From positions 1 to 64,000 of the forward strand of contig NZ_BAABAL010000013.1 in the NCBI RefSeq assembly GCF_039537405.1: DNA of 64,000 nucleotides. The letters run 5' to 3'. The notes under the pieces were generated by a model. It was given only the letters and a program-made list of their open reading frames with translations. It was not told where the DNA came from and searched no databases. This stretch comes from Allokutzneria multivorans. Its GTDB lineage: Bacteria > Actinomycetota > Actinomycetes > Mycobacteriales > Pseudonocardiaceae. The translations under genes were made by a program, and so were the position numbers. Of the stretch, positions 47,202-56,377 are shown in pieces (the stretch's first letter is position 1; every line of letters begins with the position of its first letter).

Positions 47202-48494
47202 GTGCGCACCTTCCTCCGCCGCGCGGGCCTCGCGCTCGCCGCCCTGATCGCCGTCTTGCTCGTGCCCGGCGTGTCGGCCGCCGTCTCCGTCTCCTCCGCG
47301 TTCGGCGCGCTCTACACCGCCGGCCCGGCTCGTCCGGTTCCCGCTGCCGCAACGAAACCGCACGATCCGGCCAAGCCGACCGCTGTCGTGGTCGTGGGCA
47401 ACCTCGGCGCCGCCGCGTCCGATGTGCTCGCACCGTACGAGATCCTCGCCGCGACGGGCCGCTACAACGTCTACACCGCGGCGCCGAGGCGCGAGCCGGT
47501 TCCGTTGACCGGCGGCCTCGACCTGATCCCCGACGTCACCCTTGACGACCCCGTCGCGCGCACTCCCGATCTGATCGTCGTGCCCGCCGTCCCGGACGTC
47601 GGTGAGCCCACGACCGCCCCCATCACCGACTGGCTGCGCGTGCAGGCCGCGCGAAGGACTCAGCTGGTCAGCGTCTGCAACGGCGCGGGCCTGCTCGCTT
47701 CCGCCGGGCTGCTGGACGGACGGCCCGCCACCGCGCACTGGCTGCGGCTGGGCAAGTTCGAATCGCGCTACCCGAACGTGAAGTGGGTGCACAACGAGCG
47801 CTACGTGGATGACGGCAACATCATCAGCACGGCCGGAATCCTCTCCGGTATCGACGGGACGCTGCACATCGTGGAGCGCCAGTTCGGTGCCGCTGTCGCC
47901 GACAGCGCGGCGGCCGCGATCGGGTGGCGGCACTTCCGGAACAGTCCGCCCGTGGCCACCGGCCTCGCGTTCCCAGACAGCGTGGCGATCTTCAACGGCG
48001 GCTACCGGTGGAATCCCGCGACCGTCGGCGTGATGCTCACCGATGGCGTCGGCGAGACCGAGCTGGCTTCCGTGTTCGACGGGCACAGCCACGGGCTGGC
48101 GACGCGCACGATGGCATTGAGTTCCAACGGGAACGCAGTGCGCTCGAAGCACGGGATGGTGTTCCTGCCCCGCGCCGACCACGCCAGCGCGGCTTCGGGG
48201 CTCGACCGCCTGATCGTGCCCGGCCCGGCTCGCGGCGTAGTCGCTCCGAGTGGCCCCGCGCCCGTGTATGTGCACGACGGCAACGGTTTCCCCTTCGACG
48301 GGGCGCTGCGCGACCTCGCGCGGACCACCGATGTCGCCACCGCGCGGTGGACGGCGAAGACGCTCGAACTGCCCATGGCGGGCCTCGTGCTCGAAGGCTC
48401 GGCCTGGCCTTGGGTGCCGACGCTGCTCCCCTTTGTGCTCCTCCTGCTCAGCGTGGGCGTCCTGTTCGGCATCCGTCGCCTGCGTCGCCCTTAA
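47202..48494 (+). CDS. Membrane-anchored DJ-1/PfpI (GATase1-like) family protein
   Basis: The 430-residue protein has an N-terminal hydrophobic segment (RAGLALAALIAVLLVPGVSA) and a C-terminal one (PWVPTLLPFVLLLLSVGVLF). Between them is a DJ-1/PfpI domain with VVVVGNLGAAASDVLAPYEI and the Cys nucleophile motif LVSVCNGAGLLASAGLLDGR near 165, then HW. This is a GlxA-type amidotransferase-like sensor or glyoxalase domain without the AraC part. The middle is extended (about 270-400). The start is GTG 47202, 9 nt after the membrane protein. Probable placement is outside the membrane. Confidence 0.82.
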   Translation: MRTFLRRAGLALAALIAVLLVPGVSAAVSVSSAFGALYTAGPARPVPAAATKPHDPAKPTAVVVVGNLGAAASDVLAPYEILAATGRYNVYTAAPRREPVPLTGGLDLIPDVTLDDPVARTPDLIVVPAVPDVGEPTTAPITDWLRVQAARRTQLVSVCNGAGLLASAGLLDGRPATAHWLRLGKFESRYPNVKWVHNERYVDDGNIISTAGILSGIDGTLHIVERQFGAAVADSAAAAIGWRHFRNSPPVATGLAFPDSVAIFNGGYRWNPATVGVMLTDGVGETELASVFDGHSHGLATRTMALSSNGNAVRSKHGMVFLPRADHASAASGLDRLIVPGPARGVVAPSGPAPVYVHDGNGFPFDGALRDLARTTDVATARWTAKTLELPMAGLVLEGSAWPWVPTLLPFVLLLLSVGVLFGIRRLRRP

Positions 48495-48504
48495 GGTGGG
48501 TCAC

Positions 48505-49320
48505 GTGATCACGCAGCGAGACATCGAAGTGGGCGACGGTCGCATCATCCGGACGCACGACACCGGCGGCGAGGGCCCGGTTGTCTTGTGGCACCCCGGC
48601 TCTCCGCACACCGGCGCCCTCTTCTCTCCCCTGACCGAGATCGCCGCAGAGCACGGCGTGCGCATGGTGTCCTACGCGCGCCCGAGCTACGACGTGTCGA
48701 CCCCGCAACCCGGGCGCACGGTTGTTTCCGCAGCAACCGATGTGGAGCGGATCGCCGACGCACTGGGCATCGAGCGTTTCGCCACGATGGGGTACTCCGG
48801 CGGAGGACCGCACGCACTCGCCTGCGCCGCCGTGCTGCCGTCGCGCGTGACGGGCGTGGCGTGCCTGGCGAGCTTGGCTCCTTACAACGGCGAGGAAGCG
48901 TGGTTCTCCGGGATGGCGTCCCCCGAGGGACTGCGTCACGCGCTCAAGGGCCGTGCCGCGCGAGCCGCCTTCGCAGAGGTCGAGGAGTTCGACCCGAACG
49001 TCTTCACCAAGTCCGACTGGGCGGCCTTGTCGGGCGACTGGAAGGCACTGGGCGAGGACGCCGGCCAGTCGAACTCCGACGGCCTGGTCGACGACGACGT
49101 GGCCTTCGTCGAGCCGTGGGGCTTCGACCTCGCAGCAGTGGCAGCACCGGTCCTCATCGTCCAAGGCTCCGACGACCGCGTGGTCCCACCCCTGCACGCC
49201 GACCTCCTCATCCGTACACTCTCCAGGGCGGAGCTGTGGAGGCGCCCTGACGACGGCCACGTCTCGGTGCTCAACGCCTGCTCCGCCGCAACCGCCTGGC
49301 TCACCCCCCACTCCCACTGA
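48505..49320 (+). CDS. Alpha/beta hydrolase
   Basis: The 271-residue protein has an oxyanion-type LWHPGSPHTGAL, nucleophile elbow MGYSGGGPHALAC near 93-105, Asp in LIVQGSDDRVVPP near 220-232 and His in RPDDGHVSVLN near 248-258. That is the complete catalytic triad of classical alpha/beta hydrolases. The start is GTG 48505, 10 nt after the DJ-1-like gene; it may extend that operon. The substrate is unknown. Confidence 0.9.
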   Translation: MITQRDIEVGDGRIIRTHDTGGEGPVVLWHPGSPHTGALFSPLTEIAAEHGVRMVSYARPSYDVSTPQPGRTVVSAATDVERIADALGIERFATMGYSGGGPHALACAAVLPSRVTGVACLASLAPYNGEEAWFSGMASPEGLRHALKGRAARAAFAEVEEFDPNVFTKSDWAALSGDWKALGEDAGQSNSDGLVDDDVAFVEPWGFDLAAVAAPVLIVQGSDDRVVPPLHADLLIRTLSRAELWRRPDDGHVSVLNACSAATAWLTPHSH

Positions 49321-49451
49321 CCTCCCTCCGCCGGTGGAGCGCGGAGTGCGCGGGAGCTAGGGCTTGCCCGTTGAGCGGAAACCTGATGACCGCTCGCGAA
49401 GTGGTCCGGGGGCGCGGGTGGCGGAGTTCGGCGGGCTCGTATTGTGCAGGT

Positions 49452-50786
49452 GTGCGACAAGATCAACACGGCGTGCCGCTGACCGCGGCCTCCTCCGCCG
49501 CCGTCGAGGAACTGGACCGCGCGGTCGACTCGCTGCTGCACTTCCGCTCCGACGTCGGAGACCTCGCCGCCCGCGTCGTCGCCGAGGACCCGATGCTGCC
49601 GCTGGGCAACGCGATGCGCGTGCACCTGGCCGTGCTGAGCACCGACCCCGCGCACGTCCCCGTGGTCGCCGACGAGTTCGCCAAGTTCCTGAGCGTGGTC
49701 GATCCCGGCGAGCTGACCGAGGGCGAGCGGATGCACCTCTCCGCCGCCTCCCACCTGCTGGACGGCGACCTGGCTGGCGCCGCGCGGGTGCTGACCGGGA
49801 TCTCCACGGCGCAGCCGCGTGATGCGATGGCGCTCGCGTTCGGCCACCAGCTCGACTTCCTCACGGGCGACGCCGTGTCGTTGCGCGACCGCATCGGCGG
49901 CGCCATGCACGCGTGGGGCGAGTCCGACCCGCACTTCGCGAACCTGCTGGGCATGTACGCCTTCGGTTTGGAGGAGTGCGGGCACTGGGACCAGGCCGAG
50001 CAGGCGGGTCTGCGCGCGATGTCGCTGGACCCCGCCGACGTGTGGAGCATCCACGCCGTCGGTCACGCCCACGAGATGCGCGCGCGGTTCTCCTCCGGCA
50101 TCGAGCTGTTCGACCGGCGTCGCGAGAACTGGGACGGCGACAACCTGCTGCGCGTGCACATCTGGTGGCACTACTGCCTTTTCCTGCTGGAGAGCGGTCA
50201 GCCGGAGCGCGCGCTGGACATCTACGACACCAAGCTCGCGCCGGGCGCGGCCGACGCGCTCCGCGACGCCGTCAACGCCGCGAGCCTGCTGTGGCGCCTG
50301 CACCTGGAGGGCGTGCACCACGAGTCCCGCTGGCAGGAGCTGGCGCGGACCTGGCCGCCTCGGATGAAGATCCCGTTCAGCGCCTTCAACGACATGCACG
50401 CGGTCATGTCCTACGTCGGCGCGGGCGACGATCTGGCTGCCGAGCAGCTGATCGCGGAGCGGAAGCGCTACCTGGTCGACGCGCCCGAGACCGTCTCCAA
50501 CGCCTCGATGACCGCTCGCGTCGGCCTGCCGGTGTGCGAGGCGCTGCTGGCCTTCGGGCGCGGTCGCTACGGCGAGGCCGTCGACCACCTGTGGCCGGTG
50601 CGGCGCCGCGTGCACGAGTTCGGCGGCAGTCACGCGCAGCGCGACGTCGTGCAGCGGACGCTCGTCGAAGCCGCTGTGCGCGCCGGGCGGACCGAGCAAG
50701 CGCACGTGCTCGTCAGCGAGCGGATCAGCCTGCGCCCCGACAGCCCCTACAACCACCTCAAGCTCAGCCAGCTCCGCCCCGCCTAG
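49452..50786 (+). CDS. Tetratricopeptide-repeat protein (TTC38-like)
   Basis: The 444-residue protein is helical with TPR-like units: HLDGDLAGAARVLTGISTA-type, ECGHWDQAEQAGLRAMSLDP, ESGQPERALDIYDTKLAPGA and GRGRYGEAVDHLWPVRRRVH. It carries the family-typical VWSIHAVGHAHEMRARFSSG and WDGDNLLRVHIWWHYCLFLL. These match the TTC38 family, found in bacteria and animals without established function. The start is GTG 49452. Its TAG stop is the first three bases of the interspersed repeat at 50784. Confidence 0.82.
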   Translation: MRQDQHGVPLTAASSAAVEELDRAVDSLLHFRSDVGDLAARVVAEDPMLPLGNAMRVHLAVLSTDPAHVPVVADEFAKFLSVVDPGELTEGERMHLSAASHLLDGDLAGAARVLTGISTAQPRDAMALAFGHQLDFLTGDAVSLRDRIGGAMHAWGESDPHFANLLGMYAFGLEECGHWDQAEQAGLRAMSLDPADVWSIHAVGHAHEMRARFSSGIELFDRRRENWDGDNLLRVHIWWHYCLFLLESGQPERALDIYDTKLAPGAADALRDAVNAASLLWRLHLEGVHHESRWQELARTWPPRMKIPFSAFNDMHAVMSYVGAGDDLAAEQLIAERKRYLVDAPETVSNASMTARVGLPVCEALLAFGRGRYGEAVDHLWPVRRRVHEFGGSHAQRDVVQRTLVEAAVRAGRTEQAHVLVSERISLRPDSPYNHLKLSQLRPA

Positions 50787-50998
50787 GCCCTGTCCTGCAA
50801 GTCGTCAGGTTCAGCGGTCTTCAAGACCTACAAACCCCTGCCCCAGCGGTCTTCAACGACGGCAAACCTCACGAGGCTGCTGGGTTTGCGGCGGTTAACG
50901 ATGATCAACAGCGGGGTTTGCGGGTCTTGAAGACACCCCAACCCCTGGCGGCGCCGTAACCGGAATACGCAGCTCAACCACTTACAGGACAGGCGCTA
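50784..50998. repeat. 215-bp interspersed repeat, copy 3, plus partial second end
   Basis: The left end is TAGGCCCTGTCCTGCAAGTC and the right end CTTACAGGACAGGCGCTA. Inside are GTCTTCAAGACC, AACGATGATCAACAGCGGGG and GGGTCTTGAAGACACC, in an order partly inverted relative to copy 1. It is directly followed by another left end (TAGGCCCTGTCCCGCAAC, 50997..51014) without its partner. The left TAG is the stop of the TTC38-like gene. Confidence 0.82.
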
Positions 50999-51053
50999 GG
51001 CCCTGTCCCGCAACTCATCAGGAGGTCTTGCAGTCCTTGTTCCGGCGTTTCCG

Positions 51054-51386
51054 TCACCGTGCCGCTGTCACCCGAGAACGGGACGCGCCGAGGCATTCGC
51101 GGCAGGGCGGACCGGAGGGTTCGGCCATCGGCAGCGGTTCGACGACGTGCCCGCACAGCGCGGCGTAGCTGCCCAGCCCCTGTCCCTCGTGGAAGGCGGA
51201 GTCGCTGACCCGGTGCTCGCGGCGGTCCCTGCCGCAGGTGATCGGGTTGGCGTACACGACGGGCGGCGTGTCGCGGCGCGGCGGCGGGACGGAACGGGGC
51301 GCGCGACGGGCCGCGCGCACGTCCACCACCGCGGCGGCGGCGACCGCGGCCAGCGGGAGGAGCGTCCACAACGCGGTGTCCTGCAT
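51054..51386 (-). CDS. Small membrane-anchored protein with cysteine pair
   Basis: The 110-residue protein has an N-terminal membrane segment (ALWTLLPLAAVAAAAVV). The remainder has TCGRDRREHRVSD, LCGHVVEPLP and PPCRECL, four cysteines of zinc-knuckle or redox type plus His. I recognise no family. The start is ATG 51386. The next minus-strand gene upstream is the FAD oxidoreductase, separated by a hairpin terminator, so it has its own promoter. Confidence 0.6.
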   Translation of the reverse strand: MQDTALWTLLPLAAVAAAAVVDVRAARRAPRSVPPPRRDTPPVVYANPITCGRDRREHRVSDSAFHEGQGLGSYAALCGHVVEPLPMAEPSGPPCRECLGASRSRVTAAR

Positions 51387-51403
51387 CGTGCTCCGTTCGG
51401 AGT

Positions 51404-51455
51404 GGTCGCCCGGCGGCGTCGCGAAGTTGGGGGAGTTGACGCCGCCGGGGCGACC
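51404..51455 (-). terminator. Hairpin terminator of the FAD oxidoreductase gene
   Basis: Arms GGTCGCCCGGCGGCGTC (51404..51420) and GACGCCGCCGGGGCGACC (51438..51455) pair except for one bulged base, around a 17-nt loop. It lies 54 nt past the stop of the FAD gene. Confidence 0.8.
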
Positions 51456-51509
51456 GGATACCCCGTGCGCGGTCCGGGGTTGGTCGGTGGGTCGGTGGTG
51501 CGGGGCCCG

Positions 51510-52952
51510 CTACGGCACCGCGGCGTTGATGCCGGGACCGGGGGTGAGGATGCGGGCCGGGTCGTAGAGCTTCTTGGCGCGCACCACGTCGTCCCAGGTG
51601 TCGCCGTAGTGCTCGCGCCACTCCTCGGGGCCGTACTGCTGGCCGCCGATCGGGTAGGCCTTGCCGCCGAGCCTGCGCACCTTCTCCATCCAGGCCTTGT
51701 TGCGCTCCAGCATCTTCTCGACGTAGTCGGGGGCGGCGCCGCCCGAGGAGGCGTTGAGCACGTCGAAGAGCCAGATCAGGCCGTCCGGCTCCTGCTCGGG
51801 CATGCGCAGGCGCGGGCGGCGGAAGGAACCGGCGCGGTGCGGGAACACCAGCACGAAGCCCTTCCCGTCCGGCAGCGACCAGTCCTCGTCGGTCATCAGG
51901 GCGAAGGTCTCGGCGGAGAAGGCTTCGATGTGCTCGTCAGCCAGGAAGATGTCGAACCACGGCTTGTGCCGGTCGTCCCAGCCGTCGTCGATGCGCCACT
52001 GGTGCATCATCAGCGAGTACTTCTCGCACAGGTCGACGTAGTCCAGCCGCTCCTCCTGCACCGGCCCCTGCGGGTCGAGGCCGTCGAGCAGGCCCTCCGG
52101 CGTCGGCTCACCCTCGTACTCGTAGTGCGCGAGGTGCACCAGGAAGGTGGGGACCGGCGCGATCGCCCCGGGCGGCGCGATGATGCAGTAGATCTCGTCG
52201 ACCTGGCCGCGGGCGACCACCTCGCGCATGGCGCGGAACGCGGCGCCGGGCTCGACGTAGGGCAGCACCCACGACCGCGTGCCCGTGGGCACCGGGGCGA
52301 CCTTCAGCTCGGCCCTGGTGATCACGCCGACCTGGCCGACGCCACCGAGCACCGCGTCGAAGAGGTCGGGCAGCTCGGTCTCCGAAGCCCACTCGATCTC
52401 ACCGCGGCCGGTGACGACCTGGACGCGGGAGACGGAGTCGATCTGCGCGCCGTAGCGGTAGCCGGGGCCGATGCCGCCCGCGCTGAGGGTCCCGCCGACG
52501 GTGATCGGCAGGTAGCCGGTCAAGCCGCCCGTGAAGCGCGTCCCGTGCCCGGCGAGCGCGGAGACCAGGTCCGACCAGAGCACGCCGCCGTCGACGTCGG
52601 CCGTGGTGGGCCCGCACTCGTGCACGGTGTTCAGCGAGGTCACGTCGATGGCGATCCCTCCTTCGACCAGCCGCTGGCCCTGCGTCATGTGACCGGTGCC
52701 CTGCGGAGCGACCTGGATCTGGTTGTCGTGGCAGAACCTGATGACCTTCGCGACGTCCGCCGCGGTGCGCGGGCGCAGCACCGCGGCGGGTCGACGGGTG
52801 ACGATCCGGCCAAGATCACGCGAAGCCTCTGTCACGGCCTCGCCGTCGAAGTGGAACTCGCCTTCGACCTCGGGCAGCGCGAGCGCACCGCCCCCGGCCT
52901 CGGTGGTCCAGTCGCGGGAGGAGGGGTCCCAGAACAGTGGCAGCTGCGTCAT
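51510..52952 (-). CDS. FAD-binding oxidoreductase (cytokinin-dehydrogenase/VAO-like)
   Basis: The 480-residue protein has the PCMH FAD-binding domain at about 60-230: PAAVLRPRTAADVAKVIRFC, VAPQGTGHMTQGQ (His for FAD linkage possible), GGVLWSDLVSAL, ITVGGTLSAGGIGPGYRYGA and VGQVGVITRAELKV. The C-terminal half has YDPARILTPGPGIN, usual for FAD-linked oxidases. It resembles bacterial cytokinin dehydrogenase-like enzymes, but the substrate is open. The start is ATG 52952 with GGAG about 5 nt upstream; the longer upstream frame covers the palindromes and is rejected. No signal peptide is present. Confidence 0.87.
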   Translation of the reverse strand: MTQLPLFWDPSSRDWTTEAGGGALALPEVEGEFHFDGEAVTEASRDLGRIVTRRPAAVLRPRTAADVAKVIRFCHDNQIQVAPQGTGHMTQGQRLVEGGIAIDVTSLNTVHECGPTTADVDGGVLWSDLVSALAGHGTRFTGGLTGYLPITVGGTLSAGGIGPGYRYGAQIDSVSRVQVVTGRGEIEWASETELPDLFDAVLGGVGQVGVITRAELKVAPVPTGTRSWVLPYVEPGAAFRAMREVVARGQVDEIYCIIAPPGAIAPVPTFLVHLAHYEYEGEPTPEGLLDGLDPQGPVQEERLDYVDLCEKYSLMMHQWRIDDGWDDRHKPWFDIFLADEHIEAFSAETFALMTDEDWSLPDGKGFVLVFPHRAGSFRRPRLRMPEQEPDGLIWLFDVLNASSGGAAPDYVEKMLERNKAWMEKVRRLGGKAYPIGGQQYGPEEWREHYGDTWDDVVRAKKLYDPARILTPGPGINAAVP

Positions 52953-53045
52953 TGGATCTCCGGATGTCGCCTCGGTTTCACGGGAACGATGCTCCGAACA
53001 CGCTGCGTGCGCATCCGTGTTCGCCACACGACTCGCGCTCGCGCG

Positions 53046-53090
53046 CACGTACGTGATCGGATACCCACACACCGAGCACACGTACGTGTG
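53046..53090. promoter_or_regulatory. Two CACGTACGTG palindromes, candidate operators
   Basis: CACGTACGTG (53046..53055) and CACACGTACGTGTG (53077..53090) are perfect palindromes sharing a 10-bp core, with centres 33 nt apart (about three helical turns). They lie between the divergent FAD oxidoreductase and the LuxR/NB-ARC regulator. A shared cooperative operator is likely. Confidence 0.7.
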
Positions 53091-53158
53091 GCCCGTCGGC
53101 TGGCTCGACGGGCGCCCCAGGTACAGACTGCGGGCCTCGACGGCATGACGGGACGGAT

Positions 53159-55471
53159 GTGGAACTAGCTGGCGTGGGGCTGACCAGTCTGGTCGGCAGG
53201 GACGAGCTGCTGGACGCGCTCGCGGCTTCGGTGCGAGCGGGCGCGCGGCTCACGAGTCTGTCCGGGGCGGGCGGCGTCGGCAAGACCCGGCTCGCGCTGG
53301 CGCTGCTCAACAAGGTGGCGGGCGACTTCGACCTGGCCGCCGTGGTGCACCTGGCCGATCTCGATCCGAGCGAGGACGCCGTCACCGCCGTCGGGCAGTC
53401 GATCGTGGCCGCGCTGGGCGTCACCGACCACCAGTCGCAGCGCCGCCCGGTGGAGATCCTGCTCGAACGCCTCCAGGGGCAGCGGGTGCTGCTCGTGCTG
53501 GACAACGCCGAGCACATCCTCGACCCGGTCGCCGACGTGGTCATCGCCCTGCTCACCGAGGCGCCGGGACTGAGCGTGGTCGCCACGACGCGACACCGCC
53601 TCGACCTGCCGCCGGAGCGCGTGATCGCCGTGCCGCCGGTGACGATCCCCGAGGTGGGCGCCACGCCGGAGGAAGCGCGGGGCAGCCAGGCGCTGTCGCT
53701 GCTGCTGGAGCGCGCGGGCGACGCGGGCTTCCCCGCCGTCGTCGAGGGCACCCCCGCGTGGGAGGCCGTCGTCGAGCTCGCGCGGTGGTCCGGCGGGTTG
53801 CCGCTGGTCATCGAGCTGATCGCGGCGCAGATGGGCGTGCTCGGGCCGGAGAAGACCCTGCAACGGCTGGACGGCGGGCGGCTGCTCACCACCACCGCGC
53901 GCCGGGCTCAGCCGCACCACCGCACCCTCACCAAGGCGCTGGACATCTCCTGGGCGCTGTGCACCCCCGCGCAGCGGTTGCTGTGGGCGCGGCTGGCGGT
54001 GTTCTCCGGCGGCTTCGACCTCGAGGCCGCCGAGGAGGTCTGCGGCCGGGGCGACAGCGCCGACGTGCTCTCGCCGCTGGGCGAGCTGGTGCGGCACTCC
54101 GTCGTCGTCGTGACCGGCGACGGCCGCTACCACCAGCTCCAGCCGCTGCGCGAGTACGGGCTGCGCCACCTCGACGCCTTCGGCGAGACCGACGAGCTGC
54201 GCGCGCGGCACTGCGACTGGGTACGCCGCCTCGTCGCGACCGCCGCCGCCGAGTGGTTCGGGCCCGACGAGCTGGAGTGGCTGGCGCGCCTGCACCGCGA
54301 GGTGCCCAACATCCGTTCCGCCGTCGGCTGGTGCGTCGCGACGAGGACCGCTGCCGCCGTGGAGACGGGCCTGGCGATCGTCTCCGACGTGATGCGGACG
54401 CGGGTGCAGTTCTTCGCCGCGTTGCAGAGCACCACCTGCGGGTGGATGTACGACCTGCTCGCGATCCGGTTGGAGAACGACGCGCGGCCGGCGCCGACGC
54501 CTTCCCTGCTGGCCGCGCAGGCAGCGCTCGGCTTCACCTTCATCGCGATCGGCGACACCGAACGGGGAACGCGCCACCTCGCCCTGTGCAGGGAGGTCGC
54601 CGCCCAGCTCGGCGCGGAATCCGCTCCCCCGGTGCTCTTCCTGGAAGGGTGCCACCGCACGCTCAACCTCGACGACCCCTCCGGGCTGTCGCTGCTGCGC
54701 GAGGCGCGCGACGCCTTCAGGGCAGCGGGCGCGCTCGCGGACGGTCAGATGGCCTCGTTGATGCTCGCCGTGGGCGCGGGCCTGTCGGGGCCCACCGATG
54801 TCGCCGACGAGGCGGCCGCCGACTGCCTGGCCGACGCCGAGCGTCACGGAGCGCCGTGGGCCCGCACCTGGGCGCTGTGGGTGCAGGGACTGCCCGCGCT
54901 CACCGCGCCGCGCTACGTGCTGCACGAGTGCCTTCCCGCCCAGATCGCGATGGGCGACCGGTGGGGAACGACGTGGACGGTGCAGGCGGGCGCGTGGTGG
55001 CGGGCCCGGGTCGGCCAGCCCGAGGACGCGGCGCGGCTGCTCGGCGGCTGCGTCGGCATGCAGGAGCGGCACGGCGTCGGGCTCGGCGGGCTACCGCTCT
55101 TCCGGCGGCAGCGCGAGCAGGCGGAGCGGCGGATCGTCGCGGCGATCGGCGAGGCGGCCTTCCGCTCGGCCTTCATCGACGGCACGGAGCTGACCACCGA
55201 GGAGGTCTACGAGCTGGCGCTGCGGCCCGTCGGCGTCCCCGGCGCGCCGCTGCCGGCCGCCAACGCCGCCGAGCTGACCACCGCGGAGCGCCGGGTGGCC
55301 GCGCTGGTCTCCGGCGGGCTGAGCAACGGCCAGATCGCCGAGGAGCTGCACGTGTCGAAGCGGACCGTGGAGACCCACGTCGGCCGGATCTTCGGCAAGC
55401 TGCACCTCGCCAACCGCGCGCAGCTCGCCGCCTGGTACCTCGGCCGCTCCGGGGACGAGCCGCCCGCCTAG
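53159..55471 (+). CDS. LuxR-family regulator with NB-ARC/AAA ATPase domain
   Basis: The 770-residue protein has an NTPase at about 8-320: LVGRDELL, Walker A SGAGGVGKTRLAL (36-43), Walker B VLLVLDNAEHILDPV and VVATTRHRL. A helical TPR-like region follows (about 330-690), then a C-terminal LuxR helix-turn-helix (706-770): ELTTAERRVAALVSGGLSNG and VSKRTVETHVGRIFGKLHLA. Such regulators control antibiotic or catabolic genes through ATP and ligand binding. The start is GTG 53159. Likely targets are the divergent FAD gene and perhaps the downstream lanthipeptide genes. Confidence 0.92.
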   Translation: MELAGVGLTSLVGRDELLDALAASVRAGARLTSLSGAGGVGKTRLALALLNKVAGDFDLAAVVHLADLDPSEDAVTAVGQSIVAALGVTDHQSQRRPVEILLERLQGQRVLLVLDNAEHILDPVADVVIALLTEAPGLSVVATTRHRLDLPPERVIAVPPVTIPEVGATPEEARGSQALSLLLERAGDAGFPAVVEGTPAWEAVVELARWSGGLPLVIELIAAQMGVLGPEKTLQRLDGGRLLTTTARRAQPHHRTLTKALDISWALCTPAQRLLWARLAVFSGGFDLEAAEEVCGRGDSADVLSPLGELVRHSVVVVTGDGRYHQLQPLREYGLRHLDAFGETDELRARHCDWVRRLVATAAAEWFGPDELEWLARLHREVPNIRSAVGWCVATRTAAAVETGLAIVSDVMRTRVQFFAALQSTTCGWMYDLLAIRLENDARPAPTPSLLAAQAALGFTFIAIGDTERGTRHLALCREVAAQLGAESAPPVLFLEGCHRTLNLDDPSGLSLLREARDAFRAAGALADGQMASLMLAVGAGLSGPTDVADEAAADCLADAERHGAPWARTWALWVQGLPALTAPRYVLHECLPAQIAMGDRWGTTWTVQAGAWWRARVGQPEDAARLLGGCVGMQERHGVGLGGLPLFRRQREQAERRIVAAIGEAAFRSAFIDGTELTTEEVYELALRPVGVPGAPLPAANAAELTTAERRVAALVSGGLSNGQIAEELHVSKRTVETHVGRIFGKLHLANRAQLAAWYLGRSGDEPPA

Positions 55472-55481
55472 GATTCGCCGC

Positions 55482-56369
55482 GTGGACACCGACATGAGCC
55501 GCTCCGTCGTGCTCTTCCAGGTCGCGGCGGCCGAGCACCCCCTGGTGGCCGACGCGCCCGCCCGCGAGGACGACTTCCTCAGGCAGGCGTGGGCGGAGGT
55601 GTCCCGCGAGAACCCCGTCGACCCGGCCGCGGTCACGCTCATCCACAGCGAGTGGCAGTTCTCCCCCGCCGACGAGCACTTCGCCACGACGACGTTCCCG
55701 AACCTCGGCGAGGTGCACTTCAACTTCCAGCGCCCGGGGCCGCAGGGGTGGGAGGAGGCGATGGCGCAGGCGCGCGCCGTCGTGCAGGAGTTCCACGAGA
55801 ACCAGCTCCGCGAGGAGGCGGCCAAGAGCGAGGAGCGCGTGCTGCTGCCCGTCCTGCGCAGCGGCGGCACCGAGACCTCGCTCGCCCAGCCGTTCTGGGA
55901 CCTGGTGCCCGGCAAGCTCTTCGCCACCCTGGCCAGGGTCGGGCCGACCCCGCACGGCACGATCGGCATGGACCACGTCGTGCCGTCGCAGATCTCCGAC
56001 GAGGCCGAGTTCGACCGGCTCGCCCGTGAAGCACTGGGCAACCTGACGCAGGACCTGCGGATCGGCTCCACAGCCGCTCCCGGAGAGCCCGGCGGGATGC
56101 TGGAGCTCAGCCACCCCAGCGGTTTCGTCACCTCCCTCGTCGTCGAGCCCAACTTCCACGCGCGGATGTCGGAGATCGTCGGCACGCAGCGGCTGGTCGT
56201 GGCCATGCCGTGCGCGGACGTCATGTACGTCGCCGACGCGGACTCCGAATGGCGGGCCCGGTTCGAGGAGATGGTCCTCGCCTCCACCCACGACCCGTAC
56301 CCGCTCGCGCCGACCCTGCTGCTCATCGACGCGACCGGCCCCCAGGTCCTCACGCAGAAGACCGCCTGA
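55482..56369 (+). CDS. Hypothetical protein
   Basis: The 295-residue protein has no signal peptide or membrane segment. It has LIHSEWQFSPADEHFATTTF, LGEVHFNFQRPGPQGWEEAM, a helical EFHENQLREEAAKSEERVLL, TIGMDHVVPSQISDEAEFDR and a C-terminal VAMPCADVMYVADADSEWR. It looks like a two-domain soluble protein, but I recognise no family. The start is GTG 55482 (ATG 55494 possible), 10 nt after the LuxR-type regulator, so they are probably co-transcribed. It ends 8 nt before the convergent LanM gene. Confidence 0.7.
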   Translation: MDTDMSRSVVLFQVAAAEHPLVADAPAREDDFLRQAWAEVSRENPVDPAAVTLIHSEWQFSPADEHFATTTFPNLGEVHFNFQRPGPQGWEEAMAQARAVVQEFHENQLREEAAKSEERVLLPVLRSGGTETSLAQPFWDLVPGKLFATLARVGPTPHGTIGMDHVVPSQISDEAEFDRLAREALGNLTQDLRIGSTAAPGEPGGMLELSHPSGFVTSLVVEPNFHARMSEIVGTQRLVVAMPCADVMYVADADSEWRARFEEMVLASTHDPYPLAPTLLLIDATGPQVLTQKTA

Positions 56370-56377
56370 CACACGGG

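Noticed and set aside
52953..53081. N-terminal extension of the FAD oxidoreductase with CSVCGYPI motif
   Set aside because: It reads through two perfect palindromes in a divergent promoter, and a GGAG-preceded ATG at 52952 starts the family-like sequence.
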